From Acephala macrosclerotiorum (Eukaryota > Ascomycota > Leotiomycetes > Helotiales > Mollisiaceae), in NCBI GenBank assembly GCA_014904845.1, contig MU119217.1, positions 186,001-250,000 on the forward strand: a stretch of DNA of 64,000 nt, written 5' to 3'. The position numbers were made by a program, and so were the translations under genes. Positions 48,117-59,534 of this stretch are shown piece by piece (position 1 is the stretch's first letter; each line of letters begins with the position of its first letter). Under the pieces are notes generated by a model. It was not told the DNA's origin. It searched no databases and worked only from the letters and a program-made list of their open reading frames with translations.

Positions 48117-48976
48117 GATGGCCACACAAGGACGAAGAGCAGATCCGATCGATCAAGGGAATTGAAAGACAAGCAGAGACTGAATCGACGTGAAGAGGAA
48201 CGCCGTCAGTGGTTGTTGCTTCCAGAGCTCGTGTGGGATAGGAAGGAAGAAAACTTGAAGTCGATAAAGTGGGAGGCTGAAGGTGTTAATAAAGTTCTCG
48301 GTGGTGGGAAAATCGACAGGTGGCCTTTCAGAGATCCGGGGCGCGCAGACAGGGATCGATGGCTTCAGTTTTAGCTGAGCTCTTTACCCGTTAGAAAAGC
48401 ATGGAAGGAACACCAAAAGTGCCGTGGGACGAGGCGCATACGGAAAGAAAGGGCAACGTGTCACTTGCGAGCAACGCCTTCATCTATATTAATATTGATT
48501 AGGCATGTATTGGATTAATGCTACAGCGCGGCACCACCCGTAGGGCTCTCATCGAGCACTTTGAGGACACCTTTACGGGCAAGTTTATCTTCTCGACCTC
48601 AATTAGGGGCGAACCTTTCCTCAGCCAATCATTGAGCTCCAATTGCTCCGCATCAACAGTGCTGTTTTCAAGACTAGTACGGATGAGAATATCCCGGCGG
48701 GGCAGCGCCGACGACTGCAATTGTAAAGTCCCTTCTGAGCGGAGACGTCAAGATCTCCAGATTGACCGGACTTGGCCGCTCAAGTGAGGGAAGCAGGTAC
48801 CTGAATTATGCCGCACGTGCGGCAATGAAAAGCCGAGAGCTTCCCTTCAATAATACCCCACCCTGTTGATGGATGCCGCGATTGCGAGACCGCCAAAATC
48901 TTTGGCGAGAGTTGAAGCCATTCTGTTTCTCACTTTCACCAACTCTTGATATTCCTGTCGCACTGCATAAAGCAAG
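48117..48976. promoter_or_regulatory. Divergent promoter region, calnexin / MDE1
   Basis: An 860-bp gap between start codons. The outstanding element is a 16-bp palindrome with CACGTG at its centre (listed separately), close to MDE1. No gene is recognised. Confidence 0.55.
48809..48824. promoter_or_regulatory. 16-bp palindromic E-box (CACGTG core) upstream of MDE1
   Basis: TGCCGCACGTGCGGCA is identical to its own reverse complement. It lies 153 bp before the MDE1 start and about 690 bp before calnexin. CACGTG is the core bound by bHLH factors; in budding yeast Cbf1 with Met4 uses it on sulphur-amino-acid genes. The sequence is certain, the factor is inferred. Confidence 0.6.
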
Positions 48977-49779
48977 ATGGCAGATAGTTCCCAGCAGGCC
49001 ACTGCAAACAACGACCATTTAATCAAATCTAGCGACAGCAAGCACCCCGCCAATTTGATACCTGCTCTCTGCAGAAAGTTCTGGACATTAGGATGGGTGT
49101 CAGGTACGGGAGGAGGAGCGAGTATTCGAGACGAGTAGGTCCAAACCCAACATTCACCTACTATCACTAACGTCCTCCCAGTGATTTAGTCTACCTAGCC
49201 CCCTCCGGCGTCTCAAAAGAACTCATGGAGCCCGAAAACATCTACGTTCTTTCCATGTCCGCCCAACACGACCCAAAAAAACGAATCTACCTCCGCTCCC
49301 CACCCTCTCTCAAACCCTCCCAATGCACCCCCCTCTTCATGGCCGCCTTCACCAAACGCAACGCTTCCTGCTGCATCCACACACATTCCCAATGGGCCGT
49401 GCTCGTTACCCTCTTGCTCGAGAACCAATCTCCCTCCAGCCGTCTCTTCGAAATCAACAATATAGAGCAAATTAAAGGCTTTGGAAAGGGATTCGGCAAA
49501 CAGGGAAATTTGGGGTATCATGATACGTTAAGGATTCCAGTGATTGAGAACACGCCGCATGAAGAGGATTTGACGGAGTTTTTGGAGGAGGCGATGGAGA
49601 AGTATCCGGATACTTATGCGGTGCTTGTGAGACGGCATGGGGTTTACGTTTGGGGGGATACTGTGGATAAGGCGAAGGCGCAGGCGGAGAGTTTGGATTA
49701 TTTGTTCCAGTTGGCGGTTGAGATGAAGAAATTGGGTCTGCCGTGGGTCAGCGATATTGCTCAGGTGGGACCTTCTTGA
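48977..49779 (+). CDS. MDE1: Methylthioribulose-1-phosphate dehydratase (class II aldolase fold)
   Basis: Two exons (48977-49134 and 49182-49779, 47-nt intron) encode 251 residues. Diagnostic stretches are [68 protein letters not shown] with the zinc-binding HTH pair, [24 protein letters not shown], and [29 protein letters not shown] with the third zinc histidine. It dehydrates 5-methylthioribulose-1-phosphate in the cytosolic methionine salvage pathway, directly after MRI1. Exon 1 starts at the first ATG after the palindromic CACGTG site. The 3' half of exon 2 changes from C-rich to G-rich codon usage at about 49490, a coding-strand skew also seen in some neighbours. Confidence 0.95.
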
Positions 49780-50891
49780 GGTGGAACCTCAGCCATGATC
49801 GACTTCGACATCAAGACATGACGCCCAATGGTTGTATAAGGGTATACGAGAGCGGAACTCTTCAACACCAGTGAAATTGCCTCCTCAACATGGCAGTGGA
49901 GGTTAGTGCTACGAAAGCACAATCATGGGCGAAGGCGCATAAAAAGTAACACAATTGCTAGGCTTCCACCAAAGATTACGTTGGGAGAACGTTTCAATGC
50001 AGAAAGTTTTGCTGTATATCCATTCCAGATCCTATACCATCTGTTGAATCCCGTTGCTTGATCTCTGGTTATCTGGTCCTTGAGAATCAAATTGAGATCA
50101 TGCTGCCAGCATCATTGCGACAGATATTGAACAGTCCTCCGATTTTCCTAAAGTGCCATTCTCTATTTTCACGCATGCTTGAATGCTCGATTCGTGTTGA
50201 TATTCCGAGCGAGTCGCGAATTGTGAGCTCGAGCATAAATTGTAAAATTGCATGACCTAGACATTCTCATACTCTCAATGTTCGCGCTGAAGTCAGCATT
50301 GAATTTTGAGTATTCAATCCAAGTATATCCTGAACAATGTTCAAAGTCCTGGGCGAGATGGGACCTTACCTACTCTTGAGCTTGGTTCATCACGTTCAAG
50401 GAAACTCGAAAACTGTCACAAAACCTCAAGCTAGCTATTCTAATACATTTCGGCCTCTTTTCCATTCAGATATCTTTCAAGCCCTTTCTAATAATATTGC
50501 CGAGCCTCAAAAAATCCCCAAATCGAAAAAGTCGCATGCCCCAGAATTTCGAATCTGATACTCGGGGGCAGTGACATCCCAGCACTCAAGCGGCCGCTAG
50601 CGATCAGTGACATTCTCCCCGTTTATGATTGGATCGAAACACCCCTGTTCACGATTTTCGAGTGACCTTCAGGTCTTGAGGCGATTGCCGTCCCCAGACT
50701 TCGACTCTTATATAACTTTGGATTCCTAGTGTAAGTAAGTATGCCTTTCTTCGTTCGCTTCCAACAAATTTTTTGATACTATTGGAGTTCTATCCTGCAT
50801 TGATTTTTCTCATCTCGATTCTTGATCTGAAAAGAGAATTGAAGAAGTGTTCTTCATTCCAGCCAAAGTACTCCACAAAGCAAAAGTCAAC
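49780..50891. other. Intergenic region upstream of ACR3
   Basis: About 1.1 kb, both neighbours on the plus strand. It should contain the ACR3 promoter. No coding signal and no certain arsenic-responsive element are visible. Confidence 0.45.
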
Positions 50892-52301
50892 ATGGAAGTC
50901 CTCCCCTCAGAAGACCTAGTGAAAGACCACCCAGCAACAGCCTCAACAGAACAAGAAGGCCAAATCGCTACCTCCCCATCTGATGTCGAAAAGCAACTAG
51001 TCTCCCCAGAAGAAGCAATCAATACCTCCAAAACCTCCGCCTTCAAAAGTCTAGGATTGCTAGACCGCTTCCTCGCATTATGGATCTTTCTTGCTATGGC
51101 TGTTGGCATTATCTTGGGAAATTTTGTGCCTAACACTGGACCTGCGTTGCAGAAGGGGAAGTTTGTTGGAGTTAGTGTTCCTATTGGTATGTTCCCTTTA
51201 TCCTTTTTGAAGTTTTTGTTGTGTTTTGCATGGGGGAAGAATGCTGATGAGGATAGCTGTGGGGCTGTTGGTTATGATGTATCCTATTCTCTGCAAAGTG
51301 AAGTATGAGACTTTACATCTAGTGCTTGGGAAGAGGGATATTTGGATTCAGATTTCATTCAGTATCTTTGTGAATTGGATTATTGCTCCTTTGGTCATGG
51401 TAAAGTTCTCCTTTGCAAGGAAAATGGGACACTTACTAACAACACCAAGCTCGGTCTAGCATGGGCCTTCCTCCCAGACAAAGGAGCCCTCCGCGAAGGT
51501 CTCATCCTCGTCGGTCTCGCTCGCTGTATTGCTATGGTCCTCATCTGGACAGGTCTCGCAGGCGGCGATAGCGAATAGTACGTAACCCCCCTTCTTCCAC
51601 TTCTCCCCTCCCCATGACCCTCACACCCTCACACTTTACTTGTCTCCCCATCCCAAAGAGCAAAGCACTAAATCTTCACCTTCAGTTGTGCGATCCTAGT
51701 AGCCATAAACTCCATACTCCAAATGATTCTCTTCGCACCTCTCGCCCTCCTCTTCATAAAAGTAATATCCCGCGCCGAAGGCACCCTCAGCATATCCTAC
51801 TCCACCGTCGCCAAATCCGTCGCCGTCTTTCTCGGGATACCATTAGGCGCTGCCATCCTCACCCGCTTCACTCTCCGCAAGCTAGTAAACGATAAATGGT
51901 ACTCCCAAACCTTCCTAAAATACCTCGCCCCCTGGTCTCTCATCGGCTTGTTATTCACAATCCTAATCCTCTTCGCCTCCCAAGGCCGACAGGTCATCCA
52001 CCAAATCGTCTCCGTCGTCCGCGTCGCCGCCCCCTTAATCGTCTACTTCGCCATCATCTTCTTCGTTACACTGTTGGTTACGTATAAGTTGGGATTTGGG
52101 TATAAAGTGGCGGCGACGCAGAGTTTCACGGCGGCGAGTAATAATTTTGAGTTGGCGATTGCGGTTGCGGTGGCTACGTTTGGGGCGAATAGTGATCAGG
52201 CGTTGGCGGCGACGGTGGGGCCGTTGATTGAGGTTCCGGTGTTGCTTGGGTTGGTGTATGTTGTGAAGTGGATTGGGAAGAGGTCTGGGTGGAAGGATTG
52301 A
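50892..52301 (+). CDS. ACR3: Arsenite efflux permease, ACR3 family
   Basis: Four exons (50892-51186, 51257-51399, 51450-51577, 51686-52301) give 393 residues. A hydrophilic acidic tail of about 55 residues precedes about ten membrane helices: [93 protein letters not shown] with the conserved fourth-helix cysteine of ACR3, [36 protein letters not shown] and [20 protein letters not shown]. These match the bile-acid/sodium-symporter fold and the ACR3 signature closely. The protein exports arsenite from the cytosol across the plasma membrane. No arsenate reductase gene is visible beside it. A membrane histidine acid phosphatase lies convergently downstream. Confidence 0.94.
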
Positions 52302-52896
52302 GTGTGTGTGTGTTGGGTGGGGGTTTGGAGGTGGGAAGGTGATGTGGGCGAGGTTTGCATGATACCTGACGAAAATGCGTTGCTTTTTGCTGCTCTTCAA
52401 AGGGGGAAGATTTGATTGCCTTATTTTCAATTTGGATCATTGTGTCTGGCTTTTTCGAAGTGAGGTACGGCTCTTCAAGAGTGCGTAGAGGTTCGGTGAA
52501 GCCAAGACTCAAGTCCCAATCGACATTGAACAGGAAATTGTACTGAAGCGAATATAACTGTCCAGAGTATGAAGGGAGAACGGGCTGAAGTGAATGAATT
52601 TGAGATGAGGCAAAATGAATGTACCTTCCCAGACGAACATTATTTTTATCGAATTGAATTCCGAAGTCTCACGTCTGCCGGGACAATGATCGATACTTCC
52701 AAATTATCTCCGAATTTTTGCACAGTCGACTACTTCCTCCCTCGCTGCGAAGACTTTCTCTGGACGTGATTGTCCCCTATCTCTTAGGACTTTTGCAACG
52801 TCAAATTTGAACGCTTCGGCTCAGACTTTCTATTCTTACAAAGGTCTGCACAAAACATGCAGAATTCGAGATCTCCCCTCTATCACCTAAGAAGCC
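52302..52896. other. Convergent 3' intergenic region
   Basis: About 0.6 kb between the stops of ACR3 and the second acid phosphatase. A T/G-rich run (GTGTGTGTG) follows the ACR3 stop. No gene. Confidence 0.5.
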
Positions 52897-54781
52897 TCAG
52901 TTGTTCGGCGCACCATCCGTGATGCTACCGTATGGAACCGCAGCATAATCCCCATTACAAGCATAATCGTAATTCGCCAACGCAGCACTGTTTTCCTGCG
53001 TCTTTAGAAATGCATCCAACTCACACCATCCATCTAATCTATCCACGCCACACTCCGGGAAGCTGAATCCCAGCGGAAGTGTCCTTTGGTTCAAGATGAA
53101 GTGAATATACGTCGTTTCGTCGCCGTCGAGGTATTTCCTGTCGGCTGAGAGTGGGTGAGGAGTCTTGATTACTTCCATATCCAATCTGGCTCCAAATGGC
53201 TCCAAGTGACTGACGGTCAAGTTGTGTGGACCTGGGTAGCTGGTTTCTGGTAGTAACGTGTTGAATTGCTTGAATCCAAATGCGGTTAAGATACTCATGA
53301 TATTTGTATCATGACTGAAGTCAAAGTAAAGACTTTGATTCAAAGGAAACGTGATAGTGTTGTTGTCAAGCGTGGTATTGATTTGTGACCCGGAGTACCC
53401 AAGAGTATGGTTCTGGAGTCTGGCAACGATTTCTTGGACGTATCCAATACCCACAGCTCGTCCAGTTGGGGATTGGAAGCTGGATCCTCCGGCGAACATT
53501 AGATCGAGACTGTATTCGAACCCTTCCCACTCTGAGTAAGTGAAGAGATTGCAAAATGCCGAGTAGCCATACGCCACTGTTTCATATGGGCACATGTTTT
53601 GCGCTGCATATGTATCGCCGACTGTCCAGTTGAATTCGGGAGATATCATTGCTTGAAACCTGGCGGTTGCATTCTGAAGGTAGGTATCTACCCAGGCCAG
53701 CGTCGCATTGATACCGCCCTGAGAGCGGTAGTTGTTGCTGTTAACGCAATTGTTGTATCCTGCCAGTGAGTTGTTGAAGCCTGCCGACTCAATGATGACT
53801 TCAATGGTAGCATTGTTAGTCCATTCGAGACCAAAGAAGCCAGCCATGAAGTACTCAGCACTCTGTCGAAGATTTAGTGACCGACCAAAGCATTTGGTAT
53901 GGAGTGGAACAGACCTTCAACATCCGATCCTGGGTGGTAGTCCGGACAATAATCTTGCTGTATGGGTTGTACAATTGCCCGTATTGGTAGTAATGCAGGA
54001 TGCCACTATCAAAAAGTTCTTGTCGTCCCCTCGGAACGAGAATCTCTGCACCGAGCTCGTACTTCCAATTATTCAAGAAAGTGAGAGCTCCAGTAGCCTT
54101 GAACTTGCCGGCAAGGTTTGCAACCTTCGCACCGAAAGTCTGAACATTGGCGCCAGTTGTTGGATATCGAGAACCATGACGAGAAAGCATCTATTCGGGG
54201 GTCAATATTGAATTTCGAGCATACAATTCAAGGCAACTCACCTGAACCTGTGTAATGTTGGCTCCAGGAGGTAAAGGATATTCATTCACGCCAAAACCTG
54301 TAGGATTGGAGAAATAAGGCGACAGCTGCCCCATCAGCTGAAAAATGCTTTGATTCTCACTTGCTCCCACAATTGGCACCGCGGTCTCAATAGGTTGATT
54401 TGGGATGAAAGTCACAGTCGAAGCAAATTCCACCGGGTTCGTCTGAGCAAGGAACGGCGCTTTCCCCGTAGCCGTTGGACCAGCCCATAATTCCGGACTC
54501 GTCTGAAAATACTGCGGAACTTTCGTCGAAGAAGCTGCCTTAGCTACCGTACCTGGTATCGTCGCCGCCTTTGCTGTTGTGAAAGCAGCAAGCAGCAAGA
54601 AATTATCGAAAAGCATGGCGAATGTGCAGTACAGCATCACGATAGAGACTGAGGCGATTGCCGCGTTTCTCAATATCCGTTTCTGCTTGGAGCTTTTGCA
54701 GCATTTGGAGGCTCCATCTTGCTCGGGAGCTTCCAAACTCTTGTACTCCCAATTGGGGTCGTTCGACATGGCAGCTTTCAT
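52897..54781 (-). CDS. Histidine acid phosphatase / phytase-like, type II membrane protein
   Basis: Three exons (54781-54242, 54190-53915, 53862-52897) give 593 residues. A short Lys/Cys-rich cytosolic tail (CCKSSKQKR) is followed by a membrane helix of about 25-30 residues near 39-67, so the enzyme domain should face the outside or the vacuole lumen. The catalytic motif MLSRHGSRYPT (Arg184, His185) is encoded exactly at the start of exon 2, and the proton donor SHDTN (His456, Asp457) is present. PRGRQELFDSGI, RTTTQDRMLKSAEYFMAGFFG and several N-glycosylation sites agree with fungal phytase/phosphatase members. It probably releases phosphate from organic phosphates at the cell surface. Unlike the first acid phosphatase in this window, all catalytic residues are intact. 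Confidence 0.92.
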
Positions 54782-55304
54782 CCTTCAAAGAGGGAATCAG
54801 GATACGCCCCACACTATGTTGAAAATAAGAGGTGAGCTGCCAATAAGGTGTTTAATTTGAAGGCATGGGCCGACGGAAGATGTAGCCGTGAAGATGTTGA
54901 GATGGTTGCTGCGAGATGACGATTGGTGTTATTGATACGTGAGACGACAGGGATATTGAAGCTATTCCCGATGCGGTTGACTTGTGGAAACAGTGTGGGA
55001 CATTCAGAGATACAACTTTAGTCTAAAAACTAGGAAGAACGACTTCGAAAAATATTGGATTGAGGGAAGGTACGATTGGTGGAAGGCCACGATGAAGTTC
55101 AAGGTGAAAGAATAGTCGGTAGAATGGTTAGTAGTGATGTCAGTTGGAAAACGAATTTTATCTCCGAAAAGCTCAATAACCCCGCAGGGAAGCTTCTCAA
55201 CGCCGATATTATTACATCTGAAGAAGAAATCGTTTCTGATCCTGTCGATAATTTCATTCTTTCAGTCAAATCTACAAAATTTCATATACACAACTCAAAT
55301 CCAA
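54782..55304. other. Divergent intergenic region
   Basis: About 0.5 kb between the phosphatase start and the alcohol dehydrogenase pseudogene start. No recognised element. Confidence 0.4.
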
Positions 55305-56506
55305 ATGGCGATCGAAATCCCCGAGAAAATGCTTGCTGCTCAAGTCATTGAAGTATGGACACTCTCACACCCCAGTCATCTCATACTCACAAAACCCAGT
55401 TCAAAAAGCCATACAAAATTGGCGAGGTAGCTACTCCAGGCAAAACTCTAGATGAAAATGACATGCTCGTCAAAGTCGCTGTCGGATCACTTTGCCACAC
55501 CGATGGTATGGTAAATGAGGGCATCATGGGAACTAAACTGCCCTGCATTGCCTCTCACGAAGGCTCTGGCACTGTCGTCAAAATCGGATCCGCAATCTCT
55601 GAATTCAAACCCGGAGACAGGGTGCTATGCAGCTTAACATATCACCGCTGCCGTGCTTGTCCAGACTGTCTAGGTCCTGAGAACGACCAGCAGTATTGCG
55701 CTAATGTTGGAGGTTACCTTGGTGTGACTATAGACGGCTCGTTTGCTGAATACGAAGTCGTCGATGGTCGAGAATGCTGCCGTCTCCCAGATAATGTTAG
55801 CTTTAAGTCTGCAGCTCCTCTAGCTTGTGCTGGCATCACGGTTTGGGAGGACTTGTGAGAGCCGGACTAAAGTCTGGAGAAAGTGTTGCTATTGTCGGCG
55901 GCGGTGGAGGACTGGGACATCTAGGCGTGCAATTCGCAAAGGCGCATGGACTTCGAGTCATTGCCATCGATGCTCGTGATGAAGCTCTTGCTCTTGCCGA
56001 AGAATGCGGGGCCGATACCATCGTAGATGCTAGGCAGAGTAAGGAGAAGGTGGTCGAAGAAGTAAAGAAAGTTACGGGAGGCCAGAGGGCCGACGCAACG
56101 CTCAACGTTAGTGACCATTAGTCTGCTGCAGCGACGGGTGCAGCCGTGACTAAGATGCATGGTAAGCCAGCAATAAGGTACACTTTGCTACCCATTAAGG
56201 TGACTGACGGTCTTAGGCATCCTTGTTCAGATTGCACAACCGACCAATGTTAGTGTGCCCTTTGCTGAATTAGTCTTCCGGGATATTAGAATTCATGGAA
56301 GTCTTACAAGTACGTACCTGAGCCCTAAGCTTTCTAATTCATGCTCAACACAAATAGGTTCTCGCGGCGAATGCAAAAAGATGCTCGAGGTCGTCTACAA
56401 AAACAATATTAAGGTCAAAATAAACACCTTCAAGGGAATCAAGGAAGTTCTAAAGGCCGTCGAGCGCGCTCTCTCGGGAAAGATGCAAGGAAACCAGTCA
56501 TTCTAA
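55305..56506 (+). pseudogene. Zinc-dependent alcohol dehydrogenase (MDR family), disrupted
   Basis: Exons can be followed at 55305-55352, 55400-56161, 56217-56309 and 56358-56506. The start is MAIEIPEKMLAAQVIE, then FKKPYKIGEVATPGK, the catalytic-zinc GSLCHTDGM and SHEGSG, the structural-zinc block CRACPDC with a fourth Cys seven residues on, and the cofactor motif GGGGGLGHLGVQFAK. Two lesions break it: a 1-nt loss at 55847-55849, after which GLVRAGLKSGESVAIVG continues in another frame, and an in-frame TAG at 56119-56121 where the family normally has Glu in NVSDHESAAAT. Splice sites remain canonical and the flanking protein sequence is well kept, so inactivation is probably recent, or one lesion is a sequence error. 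An intact homologue of the same superfamily lies 3 kb away on the other strand. Confidence 0.85.
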
Positions 56507-56854
56507 TTGATGAGGAAGCGATTGAGAATGAAAAGAAGTCGGGGCTGAAAATGGTTTGAATCAGTTGCAGCAGGCTGAAACGGAGAGGCAATGGAATGAA
56601 AGGAGCATGTTCAGAGACATAGGCAACAGCAAAGTCTGGATTGGGAATGATAAAGGATTGTTGGAATATAGCATCTATCAAAGACGGCTTTGCAAATATC
56701 TACGATGTTCGAAAAATATAATGAAATGAACGAGTGTCCTAGAAAATCGACAAAGCGGGAAAGACAGGATTGATCGAGGTAAACACAAGAAACGAATGCC
56801 ATCCACCACATCTATACCAAGAAAAGAGTTAGATCCTTCGCAAAAGCCAGCGAC
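56507..56854. other. Convergent 3' intergenic region
   Basis: About 350 bp between the pseudogene stop (+) and the SWIM-like gene stop (-). No gene. Confidence 0.5.
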
Positions 56855-58400
56855 TTACTTCATACGCTTGCTACCTTTCCTTCCACCTGAACCAGCAGAT
56901 GATCTCTTGCTAGATGACGCACGTGGGCCGGCCTCCATCGGCTCAAGAGGCTCGACAGGTACGCCTTTCAACTGCGCAATTATCTTTTGCAACTTCTCAC
57001 GATATGCTAGCGGTGCGTCCCAGGCGGTGCTTCCGAGTCGTTCAAGTATGGCTTGCAGTTCTTCGATGAATGGCTGAGCCTCGGGCAGGTCTTGCAATGC
57101 ATACAGGACAAAGCTCTCGCCTGCGGCATCGGTCTGAAGCGGGGTCCGGATGAGGCGTACATACAGATTTCGGTCGAGTGATGGCTCTGCGTGCTTTCGC
57201 TGTCTCTTCCAAGCGTACAGACAATCATGATTGCGATCTCTTACAACCATACTGAGAATGCCAACCAATGCCCTGGCTGCTTCGTGCTTAGAAGTTGAAT
57301 TCAGTGGTTGCCGTTGGATTATATTGACGCTGATGGAGCCAACAATGCTCGTCAACTCATTTGCGCACCACTAGAAGAAGGGAGAATTAGCAATTGCTCT
57401 TCACAGGATGTCTTAAGAGAATGTCGGATATCATTAGACATTCCAAATTAGGCAGAATATGTGTCTCTCGTTTACTTACAATGAGATCGAACTCGCCGTC
57501 AACTGGCCCCAGCTCACAGTACTTGTCCAGCGCCTCGCAAGTGGCTTGTGCTTTGATCAAGGCCTTTCTGAAGTAGTCCTTAGCACGCATGTTGTGCGAA
57601 ATGAGAGTCTTGAAGTGATGGAAGATCTCATCATTCACGAGAAGGACTCGGGAAAGCGTAGCCTCAAGGTCTCCAATAACGGGCTTTGGAGAAATATTTT
57701 CCAATCTTTCGAAGATGTCTTTTCGATAGTCGTCGGTAATCTGGGGAGATAGAGTCGCCATAATATCGCGAACCACATTCATCCTTTCTCTGATCATGCC
57801 CCGCGTCTGTCGGCCAGCTCTGGATATCGGATAAACTTTCTTCAATTGCCATGTGTCTTCCGTATCACTGTCTGGTCCTTCTCTGACCTCCCAATAAAGT
57901 TCCTCGCACACATTCTCCAAGCCTACATTGGATATTTGATCGTATGTCGAGATAGCATTCGCTCCAAGCGTATCTGGCATGGCCCGAGAAAGGTGATCGA
58001 GAAGCCAAGCAATATGGTGACAATCTCCATCCTCCCTGCAAGAATCTGAAGAACAAGTTTGTCCGTCCGTGTTGATGCGAATCGATATTGGCTCGACCTC
58101 GGCATAGGCGATCTGGAAGGCATAGAGGGAGCCATGTTGTCGACAATGATCAAGTGCAAACACACGCCCACTCCGCGCACCTTCATCAGGCCCCTCATCT
58201 GGGTATTCTTCCTCTGGGTTGTCGTCCTCCTCGTCCTCGGATTCAGAGTTCAGTATCTCTGCCAGGCTCGAAGGTCCGCCTCGTGCCATTGGGGCTTTGC
58301 CTTTGCCTCTTCCCCCCGGTGTCCCACGCACACAACTTCGAGAAGATTGCATGTCTTGCGAAAGGGAGAGCTGACTGAAGCTCGAGATCGGCGCAGACAT
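56855..58400 (-). CDS. SWIM-like Cys/His protein of unknown function
   Basis: Two exons (58400-57480 and 57370-56855, 109-nt intron) join as FDLI-WCANELTSIVGSI and give 478 residues. The N-terminus is low in complexity with an Arg/Gly-rich stretch (VRGTPGGRGKGKAPMARGG) and then an acidic Glu/Asp run. At about residues 110-135 a cluster of cysteines and histidines (CSSDSCREDGDCHHIAWLLDHL) resembles a SWIM zinc finger (CxC...CxH), though the spacing between the first two cysteines is wider. The rest is predicted helical, with DDYRKDIFERLENISPKPVIGDLEATLSRVLLVNDEIFHHFK. The C-terminus is basic and Ser/Lys-rich (SSKRSSAGSGGRKGSKRMK), probably a nuclear localisation signal. I think it is a nuclear protein conserved in filamentous fungi, but I cannot name the family with confidence. 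Confidence 0.75.
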
Positions 58401-59534
58401 GAGGAGTGTAGGGAAGCTGTTGGGTTAGGAACGCCATAGCGGCACATATGTGACTTATATACTGAGAATCGAAGTGGTTTGCTGCTTCTGCCTGTAGAGA
58501 ATCCCTCAAAAGCCAGTTCAAGAATGTTATCCAGCGCTTGTGCTGAGCCTTGCGAACACCTTCATAGCGGTCTCTCGGGAGGTCAAAGGTCGACAAGACG
58601 GCCGGCTGGAACAGATTTCGAAGAGTTTGTGAATGATATAGCATCGTTGGAACTGCTCGCCGGAGCCATGAGAGGCAATGTGCGATGCACCTCGCCGCAG
58701 AAGATGGTCGGACGTTGGTGGTCGATGGGCCGGGGTTCCTTCGAGCGACGGTTGAGCCTTGTAGGATTTTTAGCGTAATTGGCCAGAAAGCGAAAATTCT
58801 CAAGGCTGACTGCAAAGCTGAATTTCTCCTTATTTCAACACCACCTAACGGCAAGTGCTTTGCGAGCAACTTTATCCTGTTGCCTCAGATCGATCTCGCC
58901 GGACCCTGGAAATAGGGGGAAATTGCATCATCTATCTGAGTCGGGGGATTGAGGTCTCCGGGCCATGATTGTGGTTGCGTGGTGAGCACGACTCAGAGCA
59001 GGATTCTTCTTCAATCGGCATATAGTCACACGCAGATGCACCATGAAGAACAGGAGACCTATGTCCAACATCACCACTGCATCGATTCCGGGTCAAGTGA
59101 CAAATACGGCCTGTGTCTTTCCGTTGTTCAGATCACCAACTTTTGAGGGCGCGGCGCAGCAACCCCACCAAACTAACAAGTTTCATTCTTCACATTCAAA
59201 CGCAACACCAATACTATACACTCAAAGAGTCACATCAAAGAGCCAATGATCGCAAGTGCGTCGGCTTTGCAGGGGAACCGTTCGGAAGAGTATCGGAGGA
59301 GTACCTTTCTCTACAATGTCCCGTTTGGCATGGGATATTTCAGCTGCCAAATGTTTTGGGGCTCATTGGCTGGTTGGTTTGCTCTGTTGTATGTTCTAGA
59401 ATATGCATGGAATTTTGAAAGCTTGTCCAATAATGTTGCGTTCTGCGTTCTCATTTCAGCCCTACTCTACGAAAGTCGCCTCAACACTGTCCCCTATAGT
59501 ACACCGAGTTTCCTCTTGCATCTACCTATCCCTT
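58401..59534. other. Intergenic region upstream of the SWIM-like gene
   Basis: About 1.1 kb between the start of the SWIM-like gene and the stop of the alcohol dehydrogenase, both on the minus strand. A 208-codon minus frame (58243-58869) overlaps the SWIM-like exon in another register and has no motif. No other gene is seen. Confidence 0.45.

Noticed and set aside
58243..58869. 208-codon minus-strand frame
   Set aside because: Overlaps exon 1 of the SWIM-like gene in another register and starts at an arbitrary codon; no motif.
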